A stretch of DNA of 10,817 bases from Dehalococcoidia bacterium (GTDB lineage: Bacteria > Chloroflexota > Dehalococcoidia > Dehalococcoidales > DAOWJC01): positions 1-10,817 of the forward strand of contig DAOWJC010000150.1 in the NCBI GenBank assembly GCA_030640595.1, written 5' to 3'. Below, in pieces: positions 1 through 7,142 of the stretch. The translations under genes were made by a program, and so were the position numbers. The notes under the pieces are model-generated. The model saw only the letters and a program-made list of their open reading frames with translations. It did not search any database and was not told the origin of the DNA. Position 1 is the stretch's first letter. Every line of letters begins with the position of its first letter.

Positions 1-662
1 ACCGGACCGCTGGCCGAAATGTTGATAGCTAATTCTTTAGGTAGAATGCCTACGCCCTTGGCGCGAGCTAGCAGTATCTCATTCTCAGCTAGAAGCTGGT
101 CATATTCATCAATGAAGCCAGGCATCTTCCTAACAAACTTATCCAGGGCAGGTAAAAACTCATCAGGAATGTCATGGCTTACCCCGCCAATACGCATGTA
201 GTTGTAGGTAAGTCGCTGCCCACAAACCATCTCAAACAGGTCAAGAATCTTTTCCCTTTCCCGGAACATATATAGGAAAGGGGTCATAAAGGCACCGCAA
301 TCATTCAGAAAGGCACCAACGCCTATGAGGTGACTGGCGATGCGCTGTAATTCGGCCATAATAACCCGCAAGTATTCAGCCCGCTCGGTAACAGAAATCC
401 CGGCTAGCTTCTCCACTGCCAGAACATAGGCTAGATTATTGGACATTGAAGCTAGATAATCCAGCCTGTCGGTGAAGGGGATATTTTGAGTATAGGTGCG
501 CCCCTCAGCTAGCTTCTCAATCCCCCGATGTAGGTAACCAAAAACTGGCTCCATATTTACAACAACTTCCCCATCAAGGGTCATCCTCATACGAAACACC
601 CCGTGGGTGCTGGGGTGCTGAGGACCTATATTGATAACAAAGGGCTCGGTTTTAAGTGCCAC
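1..662 (-). CDS. nuoD: NADH-quinone oxidoreductase subunit D, partial (C-terminus off the left edge)
   Basis: This is the 49-kDa-type subunit of the peripheral arm of respiratory complex I, which forms the quinone-reduction chamber with NuoB. Reading the minus strand from a GTG at 662 gives 220 uninterrupted codons to the window edge. Visible family motifs are GPQHPSTHG (residues 13-21), HRGIEK (45-50) and DRLDY (65-69). His20 and Tyr69 match, by motif and by their 49-residue spacing, the two quinone head-group ligands known from the Thermus Nqo4 structure (His38 and Tyr87). The GTG shares its G with the TAG stop of nuoC (TAGTG), and an AAAGGA ribosome site lies 9 bases upstream inside nuoC, so translation is probably coupled. 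NuoC and NuoD are separate genes, not fused as in E. coli. About half of the usual length of roughly 370-410 residues is present. Identification is very secure. Confidence 0.96.
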   Translation of the reverse strand, partial: MALKTEPFVINIGPQHPSTHGVFRMRMTLDGEVVVNMEPVFGYLHRGIEKLAEGRTYTQNIPFTDRLDYLASMSNNLAYVLAVEKLAGISVTERAEYLRVIMAELQRIASHLIGVGAFLNDCGAFMTPFLYMFREREKILDLFEMVCGQRLTYNYMRIGGVSHDIPDEFLPALDKFVRKMPGFIDEYDQLLAENEILLARAKGVGILPKELAINISASGP

Positions 663-1102
663 TACAGATAATCCTTTCGCAATGGGTGCTCATGAAACCC
701 CTCCCAGAGAAAGATACGCTTCAGGTTGGGGTGCCCTTCAAATCTAATCCCCATAAGGTCGTAAATCTCCCGCTCCTGAAAATCGGCTCCCCGCCATAAG
801 CTAACTACTGAAGGAACAGTGGGATTGTCCCGACCATAACATCGGGTCTTCACTACCAGGCTGTGGTTATGCTTTATTGAGGTTAGCTGATAGACCACCT
901 CAAAGTAGTCATAATAATCAACAGCGGTAATACTGGTGAGGTAATCAAAATCAAGACCGGGTGTAGTCTTGAGGAAGGTGGCTACCTCTAGCCAGAACTC
1001 ACTTTTAACCACAAGGCTATCTTGGCTAGACTCTATAATGCTGCCAGGAAATTTTTTCTCTAGCTTAGCAGTTATTTCTTCACTGGAAAGGGCTATCGTC
1101 AT
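662..1102 (-). CDS. nuoC: NADH-quinone oxidoreductase subunit C (30-kDa subunit)
   Basis: This is the peripheral-arm subunit of complex I that braces NuoD and NuoB; it carries no cofactor. The 146-residue protein has the family signature near its C-terminus, from EREIYDLMGI (110-119) through FEGHP (121-125) to the terminal PLRKDY (140-145). The length fits the short stand-alone form. The ATG at 1102 lies one codon after the nuoB stop and in the same frame (TAG GAG ATG). The GGAG next to the ATG is too close to serve, but AAGGG at 1113-1109, inside the end of nuoB, gives a 6-base spacing and is the likely ribosome site. The gene sits third in the nuoA-B-C-D series and overlaps the nuoD start by one base. 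Confidence 0.96.
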   Translation of the reverse strand: MTIALSSEEITAKLEKKFPGSIIESSQDSLVVKSEFWLEVATFLKTTPGLDFDYLTSITAVDYYDYFEVVYQLTSIKHNHSLVVKTRCYGRDNPTVPSVVSLWRGADFQEREIYDLMGIRFEGHPNLKRIFLWEGFHEHPLRKDYL

Positions 1103-1105
1103 CTC

Positions 1106-1708
1106 CTACCCTTCTGTAACAATGCTTTTCTTAGATATTTTGTGATGTATCATCCTTATGCCATAAAGCAGGGCTTCAGGGCGTGGTGGGCAACCAGGCA
1201 CATAGACATCAACCGGAACTATGCAGTTAACCCCTGGCACCACGCTATAAGACTGGACAAAGGTGCCACCACTAATAGCACAGGCACCCATGGCTAATAC
1301 CCATTTCGGCTCAGCCATCTGGTCATAGATTCGCCTTAACTGCGGTGCCATCTTCCAAGTCAGTGTTCCAGACACAATCATTAGGTCAGCTTGGCGTGGC
1401 GAAGCTCTAAAGATTTCCATACCAAAGCGAGAGATGTCAAAACGAGAGGCAGCGGTGGCAATCATCTCGAAAGCACAGCAAGCCAGCCCAAAATTCACTG
1501 GCCAGAGTGAAGAGCGCCGTGCCCAGTTAAGCATAAAATCTACCGAGGTCAATAGAATATTGCGTCGGAGTTCCTCTTCCAACCACTTATCCGGGTCAGG
1601 TATAGCCTGCTGGCAGTGTGCCTTCAGCGACTCTATAGCCTCACCTTCAGCCCTATCTAGCTCGGTATCAGAATAGACATATAATCCGGTTCGCTCATCT
1701 ACTTCCAT
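1106..1708 (-). CDS. nuoB: NADH-quinone oxidoreductase subunit B (N2 Fe-S cluster subunit)
   Basis: This subunit of the complex I peripheral arm holds [4Fe-4S] cluster N2, which passes electrons to quinone. The protein has 200 residues. The adjacent pair Cys77-Cys78 (in GLACCAFEM) plus Cys143 (GACA) and Cys173 (PGCPPRPEAL) match the four N2 ligands of the family, with the unusual vicinal cysteine pair intact. The conserved core begins near residue 50 (NILLTSVDFML); the first roughly 45 residues are an acidic leader poorly conserved in the family. The ATG at 1708 is preceded by GAAGG (1720-1716) at 7 bases, which supports this start. The gene overlaps the end of nuoA by 10 bases, typical of a co-translated operon. 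Confidence 0.97.
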   Translation of the reverse strand: MEVDERTGLYVYSDTELDRAEGEAIESLKAHCQQAIPDPDKWLEEELRRNILLTSVDFMLNWARRSSLWPVNFGLACCAFEMIATAASRFDISRFGMEIFRASPRQADLMIVSGTLTWKMAPQLRRIYDQMAEPKWVLAMGACAISGGTFVQSYSVVPGVNCIVPVDVYVPGCPPRPEALLYGIRMIHHKISKKSIVTEG

Positions 1709-2070
1709 TCCAGAACCTTCTTTCTCCAGGCGTAGACATATCCCACAACGATAATGAAAATAAAAATAAACACCCCGATAAGACCGAAATGCCCTAGTTG
1801 TTTGAGGTCAACTGCCCATGGATAGAGGAAAACAATCAAGACGTCAAGGGCTAAAAATAGCAGGGCATAGAAATAATAGCGGAAATTAAATTGAACCCAT
1901 GACTTGCCTACGGTTTCCATCCCGCATTCATAGGTGGAACTCTTGATAGGATTGGGCTTGTGGGGAACAATACGGAAAAATCTGAGGGAAAAGGGAAGGA
2001 GAAGGGTTGTAACAGCAAAAAATATGGCAACTATAAGAAATAACCCGATATAACCATAGTTTGCCAGCAA
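1699..2070 (-). CDS. nuoA: NADH-quinone oxidoreductase subunit A
   Basis: This is the small membrane subunit (ND3 homologue) of complex I, at the junction between the quinone chamber and the proton-pumping arm. The 123-residue protein has three predicted membrane helices at about 5-30, 63-86 and 93-115. The conserved loop motif TYECG (46-50) contains the ND3-type cysteine Cys49, and the second helix ends in FLYPWAV (81-87). The start is a TTG at 2070, chosen because AGAGGAG (2085-2079) lies 8 bases upstream. It is the first gene of the operon and has its own promoter at 2106-2134. One oddity: in the second helix the family motif F-D-x-E reads L-D-V-L (Leu75 to Leu78), so Asp76 is present but the usual acidic residue two positions on is Leu78 (codon TTG). 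Confidence 0.95.
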   Translation of the reverse strand: MLANYGYIGLFLIVAIFFAVTTLLLPFSLRFFRIVPHKPNPIKSSTYECGMETVGKSWVQFNFRYYFYALLFLALDVLIVFLYPWAVDLKQLGHFGLIGVFIFIFIIVVGYVYAWRKKVLEWK

Positions 2071-2078
2071 CTGCTTTT

Positions 2079-2085
2079 CTCCTCT
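2079..2085 (-). promoter_or_regulatory. Ribosome binding site selecting the TTG start of nuoA
   Basis: The minus-strand sequence AGAGGAG is a strong Shine-Dalgarno match ending 8 bases before TTG at 2070. No ATG or GTG in frame competes nearby, so the rare start codon is well supported. Confidence 0.8.
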
Positions 2086-2105
2086 ACTTGGCGATAGCGT
2101 TTGTT

Positions 2106-2134
2106 ATTATATCACCCTGATTTTCTTAGGACAA
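2106..2134 (-). promoter_or_regulatory. Extended -10 promoter of the nuo operon
   Basis: On the minus strand a TTGTCC (-35, 2134-2129) is followed after exactly 17 bases by a perfect TATAAT (2111-2106), preceded by TG to give the extended form TGATATAAT. Transcription would begin near 2099 and leave a leader of about 29 bases before the nuoA TTG, with the ribosome site inside it. This is sequence evidence only. Confidence 0.72.
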
Positions 2135-2152
2135 GGAGGCGGTTTGGGGGTC

Positions 2153-2245
2153 GTTTAGCAACCTATCCCCCTGACCCCCTTCCCTTGATAAGGGAAGGGG
2201 GAGTGTAGGTAAGAGAGGGGCTTCGCCCCTCTCTAAAATCTCTTC
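2153..2245 (+). repeat. Palindromic intergenic repeat, copy A (plus orientation)
   Basis: This 93-base unit is nearly identical to the reverse complement of 7991-8084; the only differences are in the loop of the first hairpin. It contains two perfect stem-loops. The first has 12-base arms at 2175-2186 and 2190-2201 with loop GAT. The second has 10-base arms at 2212-2221 and 2225-2234 with loop TTC. It lies between the divergent nuoA and cca promoters. Neither hairpin is followed by a T-run in either direction, so it is not an evident intrinsic terminator. It has no coding capacity and looks like a dispersed MITE-like or REP/BIME-like element. Confidence 0.85.
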
Positions 2246-2251
2246 TCCCTC

Positions 2252-2280
2252 TTGATAATTGTGGGCTTTGGGAGTATAGT
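2252..2280 (+). promoter_or_regulatory. Sigma-70-type promoter of the cca-secD-secF operon
   Basis: TTGATA (2252-2257) and TATAGT (2275-2280) are separated by exactly 17 bases, each matching 5 of 6 consensus positions. Transcription would begin near 2287, giving a leader of about 27 bases. The -35 box begins only 7 bases beyond the right end of repeat copy A. Confidence 0.68.
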
Positions 2281-2313
2281 TTAGCTTTAGATGATAGAAC
2301 TGGATGGAAAGAT

Positions 2314-3795
2314 TTGAAGCTAATTATTAAGCCCAGAGCCTTGTTGCTGTTGACCAAAGTAGGCAATTTTCTTGCCGAGCAAAATGTAAAGTCGTATCTT
2401 GTCGGCGGGTTCGTGCGTGATGTGCTCCTGGAGCGAGATACGGCAGATATTGATATTGCCGTAGCGTCAGATGCACTGGAGATTGCCCCCAAGGTAGCTA
2501 CTACTCTTGGTGGTAAGTATGTCCTGCTGGATGAGGCAAATAGGATAGGCAGAGTGGTTGTGAGTAAAGAAGAAGGTCGATGGGAACTCGACTTTTCCAC
2601 ATTTGAGGGCAGCATCGAGCAAGACCTGGCACGGCGTGATTTCACTGTAGATGCTATGGCAGTTGACCTTAGCCGGTTAGGGGAGGGTTATACTGAGGTT
2701 CAACTTATAGACCCGTTTAATGGCTGGAATGACCTTCGCCAGGGTGTGATTCGGGCTGTTGCCGAGACGGCTTTTGAATTGGATGCGGCACGCTTACTGC
2801 GGGCGGTGCGGTTGGCTGCTGAGCTTGGTTTTAATATTGATAGTGAGACCGAGGCTCTAATTCGGCGCTACTCTTGCCTTATCGCTAATGTAGCTGGTGA
2901 GCGGGTCAGAGAGGAACTACTTCGGCTACTGGCTGTTTCTCAAGCTAGATATTCTTTGTCCTATCTCGGTGAATTGGGTTTACTAACCGCCATGATTCCA
3001 GAGCTGGCTCAGACAAGAGGGGTCAAGCAGCCCAAGGAACACTTCTGGAATGTTTTTGACCATTCTATAGAGACGGTGGCTGCCGTTGACTTTGTGCTCA
3101 GTCGGGGAGCCTGGGGGTATGCCGATGAGGAGGTCTTGGCTGCTGTCCCGTGGTCAGCAGTACTGGCTCAGCACTTTGACCGGGAGGTTAGTAGCGGTAG
3201 CACCAGAAGGTTACTGCTCAAACTGGCGGCACTCCTTCATGACATTGCTAAACCTCAGGCTAAAGCTATTGAGGAGGGTGGTCGGATACGTTTTTTGGGT
3301 CACGCTAAGGCGGGGGCAGATATAGCGGTTAATATTCTGGAAAGGTTAAGGTTTAGTGCCAAAGAAGCAAAGCTGGTGGAAATCATGGTCAGGCATCACC
3401 TTCGTCCGGGACAGATGAGTCATGATGAGCTTCCGTCACGTCGGGCTATTTATCGTTACTTTCGTGATACCGGTGAGGCTGGCATTGATATACTATTCTT
3501 GAGCCTGGCCGACCATCTAGCTACCAGAGGTCCACACTTAGACCTGGCTCACTGGCGAGAGCATACTCAACTGGTAGAGTATATTTTGGCTCAGCACTTT
3601 CAGGAGGAGGGGTTGGTTGTTCCGCCTAAACTGGTTAATGGACATGATTTAATCAATATCTTTGGCATGAGCCCGGGACCTAAAATTGGAGAATTGCTGG
3701 AGGCAGTGCGTGAAGCACAAGCCTCAGGAGAGGTGACTACTAAAGAGGAGGCTCTATCTTATATCCGTGAGCACCTATTAACTAGGACAGTGTGA
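2314..3795 (+). CDS. cca: tRNA nucleotidyltransferase (CCA-adding type) with HD domain
   Basis: This is a class II nucleotidyltransferase that adds or repairs the 3'-CCA end of tRNAs; the related poly(A) polymerases share the fold. The 493-residue protein begins with the palm domain: VGGFVRD (30-36), the catalytic pair Asp45 and Asp47 in ADIDIAV, and RRDFTVDAM (107-115). Next come ARLLRAVRLAAELGF (159-173) and ERVRE (196-200), which matches the base-selecting motif D. The second half carries an HD-type metal site, with His243, His250, His309-Asp310 (LLHDIAKP), His330 and His361-His362, suggesting added phosphohydrolase activity. The start is the TTG at 2314; the reading frame stays open further upstream with no better start and only a weak GGAAAG ribosome site, so the N-terminus is uncertain by a few residues. 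It leads the operon, 6 bases before secD. CCA specificity rather than A-adding or CC-adding is not proven by sequence. Confidence 0.88.
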   Translation: MKLIIKPRALLLLTKVGNFLAEQNVKSYLVGGFVRDVLLERDTADIDIAVASDALEIAPKVATTLGGKYVLLDEANRIGRVVVSKEEGRWELDFSTFEGSIEQDLARRDFTVDAMAVDLSRLGEGYTEVQLIDPFNGWNDLRQGVIRAVAETAFELDAARLLRAVRLAAELGFNIDSETEALIRRYSCLIANVAGERVREELLRLLAVSQARYSLSYLGELGLLTAMIPELAQTRGVKQPKEHFWNVFDHSIETVAAVDFVLSRGAWGYADEEVLAAVPWSAVLAQHFDREVSSGSTRRLLLKLAALLHDIAKPQAKAIEEGGRIRFLGHAKAGADIAVNILERLRFSAKEAKLVEIMVRHHLRPGQMSHDELPSRRAIYRYFRDTGEAGIDILFLSLADHLATRGPHLDLAHWREHTQLVEYILAQHFQEEGLVVPPKLVNGHDLINIFGMSPGPKIGELLEAVREAQASGEVTTKEEALSYIREHLLTRTV

Positions 3796-3801
3796 GTATA
3801 T

Positions 3802-5124
3802 ATGCCTAGAAAAAATACCCTGGTTTTTATAGTAGTATTAATACTTTTTGCCCTTGCCTTGTCTGTGGTTTTGCCTATTGACCAAGGAGTATTGGGCGAG
3901 AGGGGAATGCGGCTTGGGCTGGATCTGGAGGGTGGGATTCGCCTGGTCTACAAGGCCGACTTCTCTGCTGTTGAACCGGGCACGGAGGCTGAAGCCATTG
4001 ATGGTGCTGTAGCTATTATTGAGAGGAGAATCAATGTTTTAGGGGTAACTGAGCCAACTATCCAGAAGCTGGATGATGACAGCATAATGGTTGAGTTGCC
4101 CGGTATCAGTGAGACCGAGAAGGCAAGGAAGCTTATCGGACAGACAGCACTGCTTGAGTTTCGAGAGCTAGTAACACAAGATGGGGAAACAGAGTGGGTG
4201 CCAGCTACAGCTGTAATTGATGGGCAGGAAAAGGCACTAACCAGCGCTTACTTCAAAGAGAATACCTATATAGACCGGGATAGGCTAAGCGGAATACTAC
4301 TGCTTTTTGAATGGAATGAAGAGGGGAGCAAGTTATCTGAGCAAATCACCGGCCGCCTTATAAATAAGCCATTAGGCATTTTCCTCAGCGATGAACCTCT
4401 GCTGGGGGAGGACGGGGAGCCCATTGCCCCTATTGTCCGTTCCAAGATTACACATAGGGGTCAGATTGAAGGGCTAAGCCTGAACGAAGCTACAGAGTTA
4501 TCTAAATTGCTTAATGCTGGTCGTATTCCACTTCCTCTCACTTCTATTTACGAGGAAAGTGTATCACCTACATTGGGCACTGATTTTGTGGATATGAGTG
4601 TCAAGGCGGGAGTTATTGGTATAATATTAGTTTTATTATTCATGATTATTTACTATCGCCTGCCTGGAGTTCTAGCCAGCCTGGCTTTAATTTTTTACGG
4701 CTCATTAGTCTTAGCGATATTCAAGCTGGTACCGGTTACCCTTACCCTAGCTGGGCTGGGTGGCTTTGTGTTATCTATCGGCATGGCAGTAGATGCCAAT
4801 GTGCTTATTTTTGAGCGGATGAAGGAGGAATTTAGAACAGGGCGGACCTTGGGCGCCGCCGTTGAAGCTGGTTTTAATCGTGCCTGGACAGCTATTAGGG
4901 ATAGCAATGTAACTACCTTTATCGTCTGTGGCATTTTGTATTGGGTAGGTAGCAGTATTGTGGCTGGTGCCCCGGTAATGGGCTTTGCCTTAACCCTGTT
5001 TATCGGTGTGGCGGTATCTATGTTTACGGCTATTGTAGTTACCCGAACCCTCCTGCGTCTATTAGTCGGCACCCCTCTGGCGCAGCGGACTTCGCTATTT
5101 AGCGTATACACAGGAAGGAAATAA
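3802..5124 (+). CDS. secD: Protein translocase subunit SecD
   Basis: SecD works with SecF beside SecYEG, using the proton gradient to pull exported proteins across the membrane. The 440-residue protein has an N-terminal membrane helix (about 6-24), the motif GLDLEGG (39-45), a periplasmic P1-type domain to about residue 260, and five further membrane helices (about 267-420). The signature GMAVDANVLIFER (327-339) is intact, including Asp331, the equivalent of the proton-relay Asp340 of Thermus SecDF. The start is ATG at 3802, 6 bases after the cca stop; the ribosome site is weak (GTGAG in the overlapping cca end), so coupling to cca is likely. It ends in TAATG, sharing one base with secF. Confidence 0.96.
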   Translation: MPRKNTLVFIVVLILFALALSVVLPIDQGVLGERGMRLGLDLEGGIRLVYKADFSAVEPGTEAEAIDGAVAIIERRINVLGVTEPTIQKLDDDSIMVELPGISETEKARKLIGQTALLEFRELVTQDGETEWVPATAVIDGQEKALTSAYFKENTYIDRDRLSGILLLFEWNEEGSKLSEQITGRLINKPLGIFLSDEPLLGEDGEPIAPIVRSKITHRGQIEGLSLNEATELSKLLNAGRIPLPLTSIYEESVSPTLGTDFVDMSVKAGVIGIILVLLFMIIYYRLPGVLASLALIFYGSLVLAIFKLVPVTLTLAGLGGFVLSIGMAVDANVLIFERMKEEFRTGRTLGAAVEAGFNRAWTAIRDSNVTTFIVCGILYWVGSSIVAGAPVMGFALTLFIGVAVSMFTAIVVTRTLLRLLVGTPLAQRTSLFSVYTGRK

Positions 5125-6041
5125 TGTTCGATATTATCGGTAAAAGGTTTTGGTTTTTTCTTATTTCAGCAGGGGTCATCCTCATTGCTATTATTTCTCT
5201 GGCGACCTTTGGTCTCAAGGCTGGGATTGAATTTGAAAGTGGCTCCATGATGATACTGAACTTTGAGCAGGCAGTAGACCAGACTGAATTGGAGCACGAA
5301 CTAGCCAATATGGGCTACGCCAATGCTATTGTTCAAGGCACCGGAGAGGGTTATTTCTCTATCCGAAGCCATCCGTTAAACGACCAAGAAAGGACAGTGC
5401 TAAAGAGTGCCTTAACCGTTAAGTTCGGCTCTGTTACCGAGGAGGGTTTTTATTATGTAGACCCTGTGATAGCCAGGAAGACGGCACGTATTGCCGCTAT
5501 TGCTGTCGCTGTAGCTGCACTCGGTATTCTTCTTTATGTTACCTGGGCGTTTCATCGGATGCCAAAACCATTCCGTTATGGAGCCTGTGCCATAATCGCC
5601 CTGATACACGATGCACTTATAGCACTAGGGGTTTTCTCTATTCTCGGTGCCATATTGGACTGGGAAATCAACTTGATGTTTATTACCGGCGTTCTGGCTG
5701 TTATTGGCTATAGTGTGAATAACACGGTTGTTGTTTTTGACAGGATACGCGAGAATTTGAAAATAGGTGTAAGCCCTGACTTTGAGGTTGTAGTTAATAA
5801 TAGCCTGGTTGAGACCCTGGGTCGCTCCTTGAATACCAGTCTAACCACACTAATTGTAGTGTTGGCTCTGCTGTTCTTTGTCGGGGCAACAATTCAGAAT
5901 TTCGCTGTAGTTCTACTGATTGGTATCATTGCTGGAACCTTTAGTTCGGTCTGCATTGCACCGCCTCTGCTGGTGGTCTGGGAGAAGGGGGAGTGGAGCA
6001 GGTTTTTACACCCTATCAAGGTTTTTCAGCGGTCTGCTTAG
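5124..6041 (+). CDS. secF: Protein translocase subunit SecF, with a substituted proton-relay Asp
   Basis: SecF is the partner of SecD in the export motor. The 305-residue protein has an N-terminal membrane helix (about 9-29), a short periplasmic domain, and a C-terminal block of five helices from about 120 on. Family motifs seen include IHDALIALGVF (161-171), VIGYSVNNTVVVFDRIREN (193-211) and the following helix with GRSLNTSLTTL (233-243), where Arg234 is the expected conserved arginine. The start overlaps the secD stop (TAATG), with AGGAAGG at 5112-5118. Oddities: the canonical N-D-T reads N-N-T, so the intramembrane Asp is Asn200 (codon AAC, 5721-5723), and the usual GIDFxGG reads GIEFESG (34-40). 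The 3' end overlaps the convergent deacetylase gene by 4 bases. Confidence 0.94.
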   Translation: MFDIIGKRFWFFLISAGVILIAIISLATFGLKAGIEFESGSMMILNFEQAVDQTELEHELANMGYANAIVQGTGEGYFSIRSHPLNDQERTVLKSALTVKFGSVTEEGFYYVDPVIARKTARIAAIAVAVAALGILLYVTWAFHRMPKPFRYGACAIIALIHDALIALGVFSILGAILDWEINLMFITGVLAVIGYSVNNTVVVFDRIRENLKIGVSPDFEVVVNNSLVETLGRSLNTSLTTLIVVLALLFFVGATIQNFAVVLLIGIIAGTFSSVCIAPPLLVVWEKGEWSRFLHPIKVFQRSA

Positions 6042-7072
6042 GGTAAGTTGTGTGTTTCCTTTATTGCCTTAATCAGGGAAGCAATGCTGGGTGTAGCAAA
6101 TCTGCGCGATGATTGACCTAGAGGGTCTTCAATATCGGTGTTACCCAGAAGCACATCAAAGGTAGCTTTTATCCCGGTAGCTAAAGCAGTGAGGTTGTAG
6201 CCACCCTCCAGGGTGAAGACCAGGCGACCGCCACATAGTTCATCGGCTAGTCCCTTGATAATCCTTACCATTTGGGCAAAGCCGGTAACACTTACCTGCA
6301 TCAGGGCTAGCCCCTCAGCCCAGTGGGGGTCGTAGCCAGCCGAGACCAGGATAAGCTGGGGGCTAAACCGTTTAGCCGCCGGAACAATGATTTGTTCAAA
6401 AACTGATAAGTATTCGGCGTCACCACAGCCTGCCGGCAGTGGTATATTAACTGTGGTTCCTTTTGCCTCACCAACACCAGTTTCATCAATATCACCTGTT
6501 CCCGGGTAGAAGGGATACTCATGAGTCGATATGTAAAGCACCTGAGGGTTATCATAGAAAGTAGCCTGTGTTCCATTACCATGGTGGACATCAAAATCAA
6601 TGATAAGGATGCGTTCCAGTTTATATTTAGCCAGCGCATATTTGGTGGCAATAGCCACATTATTAAATAAGCAGAAGCCCATGGCTCGCTGGGGGGTGGC
6701 GTGGTGCCCCGGGGGTCTGACCAGGGCAAAGGCGCTGTCTAGCTCTCCATCCATAACTGCCTCGGTGGCTCTAACGATGCCACCTGCAGCGTAAATGGCA
6801 GCTTCGTAGGAGTCGGGTGACATCACTGTGTCAGCATCCAGCCAGCCGCCACCCCTTTGCGCTGCATCCTGGATATGAGAGATATATTGCTTATCGTGCA
6901 CGAGTGACAATTCTTCGATGGAGGCAGCACGAGGCTTAATGTGTGTCAGTTGCTGTTTAAGCTTGGTCTGTTCAAGGTGAGAAATGATTGCCTCTAACCT
7001 GTTGGCATTTTCTACATGTTGACCGGTGTCGTGTTTAAGGTAAATGGGGTCATAGACATAGCCTACTTTCAT
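6038..7072 (-). CDS. Histone deacetylase-like zinc amidohydrolase (class II / AcuC / acetylpolyamine type)
   Basis: This is a member of the arginase-deacetylase fold family, which hydrolyses acetyl groups from acetyl-lysine, acetylpolyamines or similar amides. The 344-residue protein has the full catalytic set: RPPGHHA (119-125, with His123-His124), zinc ligands Asp161 and His163 in DFDVHHGNG (159-167), the third ligand Asp248 in SAGYDPH (244-250), and the transition-state Tyr292 in LEGGYN (288-293). GFCLFNN (132-138) is typical of the class II and bacterial branch. I chose ATG at 7072 because GGAGA (7083-7079) lies 6 bases upstream; an in-frame TTG at 7123 would add 17 unconserved residues. 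It follows lysE at 70 bases and appears to have its own promoter. The true substrate cannot be read from sequence: protein acetyl-lysine, acetoin-pathway acetyl-CoA synthetase and acetylpolyamine all remain possible. Confidence 0.9.
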   Translation of the reverse strand: MKVGYVYDPIYLKHDTGQHVENANRLEAIISHLEQTKLKQQLTHIKPRAASIEELSLVHDKQYISHIQDAAQRGGGWLDADTVMSPDSYEAAIYAAGGIVRATEAVMDGELDSAFALVRPPGHHATPQRAMGFCLFNNVAIATKYALAKYKLERILIIDFDVHHGNGTQATFYDNPQVLYISTHEYPFYPGTGDIDETGVGEAKGTTVNIPLPAGCGDAEYLSVFEQIIVPAAKRFSPQLILVSAGYDPHWAEGLALMQVSVTGFAQMVRIIKGLADELCGGRLVFTLEGGYNLTALATGIKATFDVLLGNTDIEDPLGQSSRRFATPSIASLIKAIKETHNLP

Positions 7073-7078
7073 ACTCTT

Positions 7079-7083
7079 TCTCC
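7079..7083 (-). promoter_or_regulatory. Ribosome binding site deciding the deacetylase start
   Basis: GGAGA on the minus strand ends 6 bases before ATG at 7072. This favours that start over the upstream in-frame TTG at 7123. Confidence 0.75.
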
Positions 7084-7088
7084 GCAGA

Positions 7089-7106
7089 ATTATTGCAATA
7101 ATACCA
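7089..7106 (-). promoter_or_regulatory. Extended -10 promoter overlapped by a 14-base perfect palindrome (possible operator), upstream of the deacetylase
   Basis: On the minus strand TGGTATTAT (7106-7098) is an extended -10 element with TATTAT at 7103-7098; the best -35 match is weak (TTGCTT, 18 bases upstream). The perfect palindrome ATTATTGCAATAAT spans 7089-7102, covering most of the -10 and the expected start point near 7091. A dimeric repressor bound there would block transcription. The combination is inferred; short A/T-rich palindromes also arise by chance. Confidence 0.45.
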
Positions 7107-7142
7107 GATATAAAGTTCAGCAAGCAATAAGATGGCAGGTGC

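Noticed and set aside
1103..1108. Possible NuoB-NuoC fusion by read-through, since the nuoB stop and nuoC ATG are in the same frame one codon apart
   Set aside because: NuoC has its own plausible ribosome site (AAGGG at 1113-1109), and there is no sign of a recoding element after the TAG; close in-frame spacing is common in operons.
2175..2234. Repeat hairpins as intrinsic terminators
   Set aside because: Stems are strong but no T-run follows on either strand in copies A, B or C, and the units lie between divergent promoters where no transcript needs to end.
2163..2645. Long minus-strand open frame opposite the start of cca (160 residues)
   Set aside because: It covers repeat copy A and the antisense of the cca catalytic domain, is serine- and arginine-rich low-complexity sequence, and has no family resemblance. 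It is a shadow frame.
4695..5111. Minus-strand open frame inside secD (138 residues), and similar antisense frames in the deacetylase, smsC and smsB
   Set aside because: The sense strand in each case encodes a clearly recognised protein with intact motifs; the antisense products show no known features.
7073..7123. Longer deacetylase starting from TTG at 7123
   Set aside because: ATG at 7072 has a well-placed GGAGA, the family fold begins right there (MKVGYVYD), and the extra 17 codons overlap the inferred promoter and palindrome.
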